This document shows, one piece after another, positions 16,742 to 24,577 of a stretch of 64,000 nucleotides of DNA (within the stretch, counting starts at the first letter, position 1; each line of letters opens with the position of its first letter). The stretch comes from Synergistaceae bacterium (GTDB lineage Bacteria > Synergistota > Synergistia > Synergistales > Aminobacteriaceae), in assembly GCA_018436595.1 (NCBI GenBank), contig JAHDLC010000027.1, positions 1 through 64,000 of the forward strand, in the 5' to 3' direction. A program made the position numbers and the translations under genes. The notes beneath the pieces are model-generated. The model made no database searches, was not told the DNA's origin, and was given only the letters and a program-made list of their open reading frames with translations.

Positions 16742-16846
16742 GGCCGCTTCTCCTTTTTTTTACGGTATGGTTTAGTGTATCATATACGCTATGAGCCTCG
16801 ACGGTCAAAATTCATACTCGTCTCAATGTCTGGAGGTAGATTGCGC

Positions 16847-18148
16847 ATGACGGCACCATGGACCTATATAAAGGACCTCCCCTCCCGGGAAGGAGCGGAC
16901 GTCACTGTCCGCGGTTGGCTGTACAACATGAGAAGCTCGGGCAAAATTCACTTTCTGCAGCTCAGGGACGGAACGGGAACAGTTCAGGGTGTCATGGTGA
17001 AGAAAGAAGTCTCCGAAGAAGACTTCTCTGCGGCAAAATCCCTGTGGCTTGAAGCTTCTGTGGAAGTGACGGGAACGGTCAGAAAGGATGATCGTGCTCC
17101 GTCGGGAGTGGAGCTTTCCGTGGCGTCCGTTTCGGTTATCCAGAATCCCGCTGACGAATATCCTATCGGCAAAAAAGACCACGGAATCGATTTCCTCCTG
17201 GACAACCGCCACCTCTGGCTCCGCAGCAGCAGGCAGCAGGCCATCATGAGAATACGCGAAAGGGTCATATGGTCCGCCCGGGAGTTCCTCCACAACGACG
17301 GCTACCTTCTCGTGGACAGCCCGATCATTAGCGGAGCGGCAGGAGAGGGAGTTTCCGGCCTGTTTGAAATCGACTACTTCGATTCAAAGGCGTACCTTGC
17401 CCAGACAGGACAGCTGTATGCAGAGGCGGCCGCGGCTGCCTTCGGCAGGGTTTACTGCTTCGGCCCCACGTTCAGGGCGGAGAAGTCAAAAACCCGCCGT
17501 CACCTGACCGAATTCTGGATGCTTGAACCCGAGGTGGCCTTCTTCGACCACAAGGACAACATGGACCTCCAGGAAAGGCTCATCTGCCACATCGTCTCAT
17601 CCGTTCTGGAACACTGCGGAAACGAGCTGGCCGCCCTCGAACGGGACGTTTCAAAACTGGAAAACATCAAGGCCCCGTTTTACCATCTCCAGTACGGCGA
17701 GGCCATCGAGATGCTGAAGAAGCTGGGAAGCGACACTCTCTACGGTGAAGACCTCGGGAACGACGACGAAACCATCCTCACCCAGCAGTTCGACCGGCCG
17801 GTGTTCATCGAATGCTACCCGAAGAGCGTCAAGGCCTTCTACATGAAGGAACATCCGGAAAATCAGGACCTGGTGCTCTGCGACGACCTTCTCGCTCCCG
17901 AGGGATACGGCGAAATCATCGGAGGCTCCCAGAGAGAGGACAGTTACGAGCGGCTCGTGGCCAGGATACGGGAACAGGGCCTTCCCGAAGAGCCTTATGA
18001 CTGGTACCTTGATCTCCGGAGGTACGGGACGTTCGTCCACAGCGGGTTCGGCATGGGGATAGAACGGGTGGTGGCGTGGATTGCCGGACTGCAGCACATC
18101 AGGGAAGCCATTCCCTGGCCGCGGACGATTTATCGTCTCAAGCCCTGA
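16847..18148 (+). CDS. asnS: Asparaginyl-tRNA synthetase
   Basis: The enzyme charges tRNA-Asn with asparagine. The 433-residue protein has an N-terminal OB-fold anticodon-binding domain (about 15-105) and a class IIb catalytic core with motif 2 FRAEKSKTRRHLTEFWMLE and motif 3 GFGMGIERVV. FWMLEPE is characteristic of AsnRS rather than AspRS. The start is ATG 16847, with GGAGGT 9 nt upstream; the frame is open far upstream, but that part is antisense to the CbiA-like gene. A PEP/pyruvate-binding-domain gene follows 36 nt after the stop and may be cotranscribed. Confidence 0.96.
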   Translation: MTAPWTYIKDLPSREGADVTVRGWLYNMRSSGKIHFLQLRDGTGTVQGVMVKKEVSEEDFSAAKSLWLEASVEVTGTVRKDDRAPSGVELSVASVSVIQNPADEYPIGKKDHGIDFLLDNRHLWLRSSRQQAIMRIRERVIWSAREFLHNDGYLLVDSPIISGAAGEGVSGLFEIDYFDSKAYLAQTGQLYAEAAAAAFGRVYCFGPTFRAEKSKTRRHLTEFWMLEPEVAFFDHKDNMDLQERLICHIVSSVLEHCGNELAALERDVSKLENIKAPFYHLQYGEAIEMLKKLGSDTLYGEDLGNDDETILTQQFDRPVFIECYPKSVKAFYMKEHPENQDLVLCDDLLAPEGYGEIIGGSQREDSYERLVARIREQGLPEEPYDWYLDLRRYGTFVHSGFGMGIERVVAWIAGLQHIREAIPWPRTIYRLKP

Positions 18149-18184
18149 TGCATTCATTTTCCGTTTCGCAGGGAGGCACAGTAC

Positions 18185-19930
18185 GTGATTTATTCCGATT
18201 TTGACCCGAAACCCGTTTTTCGCGAATACAGGAGGCTCATCGGTGACGGTGAGGTGGGAGGCAAGGCCAGGGGCCTCGCTTTTGCCTTCAATACCCTGAA
18301 AGGAACGCCTCTCGAGTCCTGCGTCGAATTCCCCGATGTAAACTATGTGCTTACCACGGAGGGGTTCGATGATTTCGTTTCGGACAACGGGATAGAAACA
18401 CTTCTGAAGGAAAGCCTCTCCGGGCAGGAGGAGAACACGGAGGACGAATTCGCACGGGAGCTTTTCGAGAAAGTCGCCTCCGCCTTCCGGAACGGAAAGG
18501 TCCGTCCGTCACTGGGCAGGGACCTGGAAGACGCCATGGAAGCCATTGGCGACTTTCCCCTTGCCATAAGGTCCAGCTCCATTCTTGAGGATTCGAGGAA
18601 GCTTTCCTTCGCAGGGAAATACAGCACACGTTTTTCAGCCAACCGGGGGCCCCGGGAAGAGCGTTCCGTCCTCCTTGTCAATGCCATAAAAGAAGTCTGG
18701 GCATCCCTGTACAATCCGGCGGCCAGGGCTTACCGGAAGAAACACGGCCTCACCGATTCGGACGAGTCCATGGCAGTTGTTATTCAGCCGGTTATCGGCA
18801 GGGAGCACAATTCAATGTATTACCCGGAAATCGCAGGCACCGCCTTCTCGAAAGTCTACCGCCGCCCCTCCACCCGCATACGGAAAGAGGACGGGGTCAT
18901 GCGGTTCTGCTTCGGGCTTGGAACCAGGACGGTTGACAGGCTGAAGGCCAATGTCTCCTATCTTTCCCACCCCATGCTCAGGCCCCAGGGAAACCTGCCC
19001 GCAGACATCGCCATGACAAGCCAGAGCGAGTTTGACTATATCGACAGGGCTTCCGGGAAGTTCATGACCGGCTCCCTGGCCGACCACCTTTCCTTCCTGC
19101 TCAGGGAACACAGGCTTGCTTCCGCGTTCATCGAAATTTATGCCGAAAACCTCCTCTACTGGGCAGGCTCTGACCAGGTGAGCAACGGGAAGCCGGTATT
19201 TTCCTTCTCGAACTTCCCGAGGCGGCACCCCCGCTTTTTCAGCCTTGTAAAAGAACTGTGCTCCTTCCTTGAAGAACGGATGGGCATGCCGGCGGACATG
19301 GAATTCGCCTACGACACCGAGAGGGAAAAGCTCACTCTGCTGCAGCTCAGGCCTCTTGCCTCCTACGAGGAGATGGCCCGGGTCGCCATTCCCGAAGTCA
19401 GGGATGAAAACGTCATCCTCAAGGGAAACAGGATGGTCAGCAACGGGAAGCTGGAAAACGTCCATCACCTCGTATACGTTGATCCTTCCGTCTACGGCAA
19501 GGATGCCACGTTTTACGAGGTGGCCAGGGAGATAGGCCGGATAAACCACAAACTCTCGGGAACAAACTACATCCTTGTCGGCCCGGGCAGATGGGGAAGC
19601 ACAAACCCGAAACTCGGCGTTCCCGTCAGGTATAATGAAATATGCAACTGCGGCTGCCTTGTGGAGGTCGGAATCCTCGAGAGCGATTACACCCCGGAAC
19701 TTTCCTACGGGACCCACTTCTTCCTCGACCTTGACGTGGACGGAACTCTTTATCTTCCGGTCTTCGACGGCATGAAGGGAAACATCTACAACCGGGAATG
19801 GCTTGGCTCCTCCTTTTACGAACAGAAAAGGCATCCTGCGGTTCGGCACTATACCGGCAATTTTTCCGTCCTGCTCGATGGAGAAAACGAGGTCGGCGTC
19901 GTCATCTCCAATGAACCTCAAACGAAATGA
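18185..19930 (+). CDS. PEP/pyruvate-binding (PPDK N-terminal-like) domain protein
   Basis: The 581-residue protein resembles the ATP-grasp nucleotide-binding part of PEP synthase and pyruvate phosphate dikinase. It has GEVGGKARGLAFAF near the N-terminus, AIRSSSILEDS with FAGKYST (about residues 120-140), and KLTLLQLRPL (about 384). The swivelling phospho-His domain (GGxTSH) and the PEP-binding barrel are absent. A C-terminal region of about 190 residues carries YILVGPGRWGS and NICNCGC-like sequence that I do not recognise. The start is GTG 18185 after GGGAGG. It could be a phosphotransferase acting on an unknown acceptor. A strong hairpin follows. Confidence 0.75.
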   Translation: MIYSDFDPKPVFREYRRLIGDGEVGGKARGLAFAFNTLKGTPLESCVEFPDVNYVLTTEGFDDFVSDNGIETLLKESLSGQEENTEDEFARELFEKVASAFRNGKVRPSLGRDLEDAMEAIGDFPLAIRSSSILEDSRKLSFAGKYSTRFSANRGPREERSVLLVNAIKEVWASLYNPAARAYRKKHGLTDSDESMAVVIQPVIGREHNSMYYPEIAGTAFSKVYRRPSTRIRKEDGVMRFCFGLGTRTVDRLKANVSYLSHPMLRPQGNLPADIAMTSQSEFDYIDRASGKFMTGSLADHLSFLLREHRLASAFIEIYAENLLYWAGSDQVSNGKPVFSFSNFPRRHPRFFSLVKELCSFLEERMGMPADMEFAYDTEREKLTLLQLRPLASYEEMARVAIPEVRDENVILKGNRMVSNGKLENVHHLVYVDPSVYGKDATFYEVAREIGRINHKLSGTNYILVGPGRWGSTNPKLGVPVRYNEICNCGCLVEVGILESDYTPELSYGTHFFLDLDVDGTLYLPVFDGMKGNIYNREWLGSSFYEQKRHPAVRHYTGNFSVLLDGENEVGVVISNEPQTK

Positions 19931-19956
19931 CCTTCCGGCGCCCCGGCCTGGAAGCC

Positions 19957-19990
19957 GTGCCGGGGGGTTTTCCCCCCGGCACATGCTTTT
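19957..19990 (+). terminator. Strong hairpin, probable terminator
   Basis: An 11-bp perfect stem GTGCCGGGGGG / CCCCCCGGCAC with a TTTT loop (19957-19982) is followed by ATGCTTTT. The U-tract is short, but stem strength and position after the stop at 19930 support termination. It separates asnS and its neighbour from the dipeptidase locus. Confidence 0.65.
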
Positions 19991-20045
19991 CCCGGGTCAG
20001 GCGACACATGGGGGGGATTTCTCCACCCGCGAGAGGTGCATGCTC

Positions 20046-21641
20046 ATGAAATCCCGGATTTACGCTGTTCTTTTGTTTGTCTTTTTTGCAGTCATCTTTC
20101 CACGGCCGCTCGTCGGCTGCACCGGAATCATTGCCGGCAGGGAAGCGACTGACGACGGATCGGTCTTGAATTCTCAGACTGCAGACGGCTGGTACGACTC
20201 AAACCTGAGAGTGATTCCGGGAGAAAAACATCCCGAGGGATCGACAGTTCCCGTCTACTACGGCCTGCTCGGCGACGAACCTCTGCCCCCGGTCGAACTG
20301 GGAAGAATTCCCCAGGCTCCTGAAACCTACGCCTTTTTCCGAACCGCCTACTCCTGTTTTAACGAACATCAGCTTGCCATAGGAGAATCCACCATCGGAC
20401 AGAAGGACCAGCTCAAAACATTTCCAGGAGAAGGCGGCGCCATTCTGACGGTGGAGCAGCTCATGATCATTGCACTGCAGCGCTGCAGAACGGCCAGGGA
20501 CGCAATTCTTCTGATAGGAAACCTGGCGGAGCGCTACGGCTTTCTCGGATCCTGCGCCAACGACGGCGAATCCCTTTCCATAACCGATCCGTCGGAAGCC
20601 TGGATCATGGAGATTCTCGGGGCAGGATTTGACTGGCAGCCGGGCTCCCGCCCCGGTGCCGTCTGGGTGGCCCGCAGAGTCCCCGACACCCATGCGGCTG
20701 TTCTGTGCAACGTAAGCCGCATCACCTTCGTCGACGAAGAAAGTGCAGACTTTCTCTTCTCCGCCGGCTACAAGGAGCCGGCAATACGCCACGGATGGTA
20801 TGATCCTGCTTCGGGAGATCCTTTCAACTGGAGAAAGGCCTATGCACCGGACAACGGCCCCTGGTCTCCTTGCTCCATGTGGGTCAGGGGAAGGCTCCAC
20901 TACATTCACAAGCGGCTCCTGCCCTCGAAGCAATGGGATCCCTATGCAGACACAGACTCGTACCCCTTCTCTTTCAAACCGGAAAAACCGCTCTCCATAA
21001 GGGAAATCATGGATATCTTCCGCTCCGGACTGGAGGGAACTCCCTTCAGCATGGAAGACAACCCTGCCTGGCTTGTTCCGGGAGAAAACAGAAATTTGCT
21101 GAAGAGTCCCAAAGCCACTCCCTTTCCGGACCGTGCCACCAGGGAGCTTCTGAATATCCCTTACATGCGCCCCATTGCGGCGAAAACATCCTACAGCTTC
21201 ATCACCCAGTCCAGATCATGGCTTCCCTCAGCCATCGGAGGGGTTCTGTGGTTCTCTCCCGATTCTCCCCACTTCAGCACCTACGCTCCTATCTATGCGG
21301 GTGCGCACTCTATCCCGGAGAGCTGGTCCAACTTCGACAAAACCCGTTTTTCTCTCGACTCGGCCAGATGGGCGGTCCTCCTGGCGGCGTCACTGACAAA
21401 CGGAAACTACCAGAGAGCCATCCAGTCCCTGCGATCCATCAGGGATCCCCTCGAGAAAAAAACTCTTGATGATTTTCAGGTATGGGACAGGGAAGCCGCC
21501 CGTGTTTTCCTCGAAAAAGGCGCGCTTCCCGACGGCTGGATCGATGAAAGAGTGTCGGGGAAGCTGATGGAAATACACCGGACTTACGAAGAGATTATCA
21601 GCCTGTTAATCCGGGAGGGGACCATCATTGACCTCTGGTAG
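20046..21641 (+). CDS. C69-family dipeptidase, exported (first copy)
   Basis: C69 peptidases are Ntn hydrolases whose N-terminal Cys, exposed by processing, attacks dipeptides. The 531-residue product has a signal peptide (about 1-24) ending LVG before Cys25, which starts the family signature CTGIIAGREATDDGS. Downstream matches include QTADGWYDSN and the conserved C-terminal SQSRSWLP. LVGC is also a valid lipobox, so the protein might be lipidated instead of exposing a free Cys. The start ATG 20046 is 9 nt after AGAGG; the ATG two codons earlier is too close. Its end overlaps the sensor kinase by 14 nt, so a dipeptidase and its sensor are coupled. Confidence 0.88.
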   Translation: MKSRIYAVLLFVFFAVIFPRPLVGCTGIIAGREATDDGSVLNSQTADGWYDSNLRVIPGEKHPEGSTVPVYYGLLGDEPLPPVELGRIPQAPETYAFFRTAYSCFNEHQLAIGESTIGQKDQLKTFPGEGGAILTVEQLMIIALQRCRTARDAILLIGNLAERYGFLGSCANDGESLSITDPSEAWIMEILGAGFDWQPGSRPGAVWVARRVPDTHAAVLCNVSRITFVDEESADFLFSAGYKEPAIRHGWYDPASGDPFNWRKAYAPDNGPWSPCSMWVRGRLHYIHKRLLPSKQWDPYADTDSYPFSFKPEKPLSIREIMDIFRSGLEGTPFSMEDNPAWLVPGENRNLLKSPKATPFPDRATRELLNIPYMRPIAAKTSYSFITQSRSWLPSAIGGVLWFSPDSPHFSTYAPIYAGAHSIPESWSNFDKTRFSLDSARWAVLLAASLTNGNYQRAIQSLRSIRDPLEKKTLDDFQVWDREAARVFLEKGALPDGWIDERVSGKLMEIHRTYEEIISLLIREGTIIDLW

Positions 21642-23607
21642 GCTTCCTCTTGCCGTCCTTCTCTGTTTTACCCTGCTCCTCGCTTTACCGGCCAGGGGAC
21701 TGGGAGCCCCGCCCCGTATTGTAGGCAGCGAAAGGGGACGAACCTACCATGTTTTCTGCCTCGATTCCGGGGCTCCCTATATTTTCCGGAACGGGAACGG
21801 AGAAATCACGGGAATGTACGCCGACATCTTCTCTGCCCTCGGGAACAGGGAGGGACTCAAGTTCTCCCTTTCCTTCGGAGAGGAAAGGGAAGCCCGCAGA
21901 AACATCCATCTCGGGAAAATAGACGCCGTGGCAGGATCACTCTATCCAACCAGGCCTGATTCCGAACTCTTCGGTTACCTGCCCGTCAAAAACCTGGACC
22001 TCGACAACAGGAACCTCCCAACAGAGCTGGAACTTCTCACCCATCGCCTTTCCGGAAAAGAGCTTCTTTCCTACGTTTTTACCCTGCCTTTTCTGAAAGA
22101 ACCGGCGACGGTATTTTTCCCCGGCCCGCAAGCCGCAGGAACGGACACCCTGAGGGGCAAGACGGTTCTCGTCAGCGCCGAATCCCAGGAAGAACGCTAT
22201 CTTGCAGAAACTCTCCATTTCTTCTCCCTTCGCAGGGAGGACTCCCGCCGGTCCGCTCTCTCCGCTCTGGTCGAGGGAAAGGGACAGGGCGCCTTTCTTG
22301 GGGCATACCAGGGAATCAGGCTCGCCGGCGAAATGAACAGGGAAAGAGAGATTTCCCCTCTTCGCCCCTTTCCCTACGTCCTTACGAAAGGAATTGCCGT
22401 TCTCAAAGGCCAGTCATCCCTCGCAGTGCAGCTTCTTCACGGCCTGGAGACCATGGAAAAAACAGGGGAACTCGACAAAATCCGGGAACTGTGGGTTTCG
22501 GAATTCGAGCCTTCCGTCTTCAGCCTCCGGCAGATATGGCAAGCGGCAGGCATTGCCGTCCTTCTGCTCGCCGCGTTCCTCGCCTGGAACATGATGCTGA
22601 AGCGCAAAGTCGCCCTGATGGTGAAAGAAAGGGAAAAGATCCTTGATTTCATACGGGACGGCATTCTCGCCGTGGACAGGGATGGAAAGATAACCCTGAT
22701 CAACCGGGCTGCGCGTACCCTGCTCGGCCTCTCCCCGGAGGTGGTGGGAAAAGAGGCGGACCTGTGCGTTCCCGGCCTGTCAGCCGCGATGATTCTTTCG
22801 GGGGGACGCCCGGTGTACAACCACCAGCAGAACCTGAACGGCGCCCTTCTTTCCTGCAGCAAGGTCCCGGTCATCCAGGGAGGGCGCACCGTCGGAGCCA
22901 TCATAACCATGAGGGACATGTCGGAACTGCAGGCCATGGCAGAGGAAATTACCGGGGTCCGAACCTACGTGGAGAGCCTCCGGGTCCAGGGACACGAGTT
23001 CATGAACAAGCTTCAGGCAATTTCAGGCCTAATACAGCTCAAACGGTACGACAGGGCAATCGAATTTATAGCGACCGAAACGGATTCCCGCCATTCGGCC
23101 AACGCATTCATTGCGGAGAGAATAAAGAACGCCGCCGTCTGCGGAGTGCTCATGGGAAAAGCCGGGCGGTGCAGGGAGCTGGGAATTCAGTTCTGCCTCG
23201 ATCCGGAGAGCTTCTGCTGCGACAGGGGAGCGGAGATCAACGACCGGTCTCTGGTGATTATCGTCGGGAACCTTCTGCAGAACGCCATTGAAGCTGTGGA
23301 AGAAAATGGAGTCCGACCGGGGGCCCGCATAGACTTTTCCATATTCGACGAGTCAGGCCACATTCTCATCAGCGTCAGCGACAACGCCGGCACCCTCACC
23401 GACGAAGGCGCTTCCAGGCTTTTCGAGAAAGGCTTCACCACGAAGAAAAAAGCGGAACTTTCAGGATTCGGGCTGTACAATATAAAAACCATAGTGGATG
23501 CTCTCGGCGGAACCATCTCCGCTGATTATGAAACAGGGTCCTTTTCCGAGTTCACTGTTTCATTGCCGGTGGCCGCCGAGGGTCCCTGCCTGAAGGAGGT
23601 ATTCTGA
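21628..23607 (+). CDS. Sensor histidine kinase, CitA/DcuS type with solute-binding-protein sensor domain
   Basis: The 659-residue kinase has a signal/anchor segment (about 8-26), an extracytoplasmic domain like family 3 solute-binding proteins (about 35-295, GEITGMYADIF), a membrane helix (about 309-330), a PAS domain (about 340-430) and the CitA-type phosphoacceptor helix GHEFMNKLQAISGLI with His456. The ATPase domain follows with NLLQNAIEAVE and GFGLYNIK. Such kinases usually sense small carboxylates or amino acids. The start is TTG 21628, 7 nt after GGGAGGGG and inside the end of the dipeptidase gene. The response regulator overlaps its stop. The ligand is probably a peptide product, by inference. 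Confidence 0.9.
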   Translation: MTSGRLPLAVLLCFTLLLALPARGLGAPPRIVGSERGRTYHVFCLDSGAPYIFRNGNGEITGMYADIFSALGNREGLKFSLSFGEEREARRNIHLGKIDAVAGSLYPTRPDSELFGYLPVKNLDLDNRNLPTELELLTHRLSGKELLSYVFTLPFLKEPATVFFPGPQAAGTDTLRGKTVLVSAESQEERYLAETLHFFSLRREDSRRSALSALVEGKGQGAFLGAYQGIRLAGEMNREREISPLRPFPYVLTKGIAVLKGQSSLAVQLLHGLETMEKTGELDKIRELWVSEFEPSVFSLRQIWQAAGIAVLLLAAFLAWNMMLKRKVALMVKEREKILDFIRDGILAVDRDGKITLINRAARTLLGLSPEVVGKEADLCVPGLSAAMILSGGRPVYNHQQNLNGALLSCSKVPVIQGGRTVGAIITMRDMSELQAMAEEITGVRTYVESLRVQGHEFMNKLQAISGLIQLKRYDRAIEFIATETDSRHSANAFIAERIKNAAVCGVLMGKAGRCRELGIQFCLDPESFCCDRGAEINDRSLVIIVGNLLQNAIEAVEENGVRPGARIDFSIFDESGHILISVSDNAGTLTDEGASRLFEKGFTTKKKAELSGFGLYNIKTIVDALGGTISADYETGSFSEFTVSLPVAAEGPCLKEVF

Positions 23608-24299
23608 TGGCTCCGATAGACGTGCTTATCGTGGAGGACGACCCCATGGTCGCTGACATCCACCAGAGCTTCATCAACTCCGTTGAAAACTACCGTGTCG
23701 CAGGTGTGGTCGACAACGGGCTCAAAGCCCTGGAGCATCTCAGGCGTCACCCCGTGCGCCTTGTGGTGCTGGATATTTTCCTTCCGGGCCTTGACGGCAT
23801 GGCTTTACTCGAAAAAATCAGGGAAAGCGGGGAAAACGTGGACGTTATCGTGGTTTCCGCATCAAGGGACATCTCAACCGTCAACAGGGCAATACAGGCT
23901 GGAGCCTTCGATTACATCGTCAAACCCTTCGTGTTTGAAAGGATCAAGGCGTCGCTTCAATCTTTCTCCCGTATGATGGATAAACTGAAGGACGGTCCGA
24001 AACAGATAGACCAGAAAGGGATCGACACTCTTTTCCAGGCGAGAAGCAACAAAGATTTCGACGGGAGACTCCCCAAGGGGCTTAATCCCAATGTTCTCGA
24101 GCGGCTCATATCGCTTTTCACGGAAAACGGGGCGGCTCTCTCGTCAGTCGAGGCAGCGGAACAGCTCTGCGTTTCCAGGATAACCGCCAGGCGGTATCTT
24201 GAACATCTCGTCGCTTCGGGTCAGGCCGTGGTGGAACATGAATACCACGATGTCGGAAGGCCGGTAAACAAATACGTTCTGCTGAACCGCACACCGTAA
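23607..24299 (+). CDS. Response regulator, CitB/DcuR family
   Basis: The 230-residue protein has a receiver domain (about 4-120) with acidic pocket VEDD, phosphoacceptor Asp56 in VVLDIFLPG and switch Lys in YIVKPF. The C-terminal DNA-binding region contains SVEAAEQLCVSRITARRYLEHL, the winged-helix signature of CitB/DcuR regulators. The ATG overlaps the kinase stop (TGATG), so the pair is translationally coupled. The 278-bp intergenic region that follows, before the second dipeptidase gene, is the most likely target and contains repeated GAACAAA sequences. Confidence 0.93.
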   Translation: MAPIDVLIVEDDPMVADIHQSFINSVENYRVAGVVDNGLKALEHLRRHPVRLVVLDIFLPGLDGMALLEKIRESGENVDVIVVSASRDISTVNRAIQAGAFDYIVKPFVFERIKASLQSFSRMMDKLKDGPKQIDQKGIDTLFQARSNKDFDGRLPKGLNPNVLERLISLFTENGAALSSVEAAEQLCVSRITARRYLEHLVASGQAVVEHEYHDVGRPVNKYVLLNRTP

Positions 24300-24322
24300 C
24301 ACCACCGTTTCTTTTTGTATCT

Positions 24323-24432
24323 TTTGTTCATGTCCCCGTCCTTTTCCCGGAGGCCGAAGATCAGTCTCCATCCGCTTTCTTTCCGGCTCGTTCCCCTGCC
24401 CGCCGTTGAATGGGCGAACAAAAATGAACAAA
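24323..24432. promoter_or_regulatory. Repeated GAACAAA sites, candidate response-regulator operator region
   Basis: TTTGTTCAT (24323-24331) is mirrored by ATGAACAAA (24424-24432), and another GAACAAAA (24416-24423) lies directly before the latter. All lie in the 278-bp gap (24300-24577) between the response regulator and the second dipeptidase. No clear sigma70 hexamers or other genes were found in the gap. Operator function is an inference from repetition and position. Confidence 0.35.
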
Positions 24433-24577
24433 GGTCGCCGCATCTTCCAAAACTCTGGCAAAACTCCGATCACAACCGTAAAGTGTAGAGGTGCCTTGTT
24501 ATCGTTTTCCCGCGGGGGGCCGGACAGCCACGTCCGTGCGGCGGGGAGACCCAAACCATATTCAGGAGGTAGGTTGC

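Noticed and set aside
16463-16846. N-terminal extension of asnS by 128 codons
   Set aside because: It overlaps the CbiA-like gene on the other strand, has no AsnRS similarity, and ATG 16847 has a strong SD.
16742-16846. Possible T-box or riboswitch leader before asnS
   Set aside because: The 105-bp gap is too short and shows no T-box sequence or terminator hairpin.
18812-19984. 390-codon open frame on the minus strand opposite the PEP/pyruvate-binding gene
   Set aside because: It is antisense to a protein with clear ATP-grasp motifs, has no recognisable domain and arises from the high G+C codon bias.
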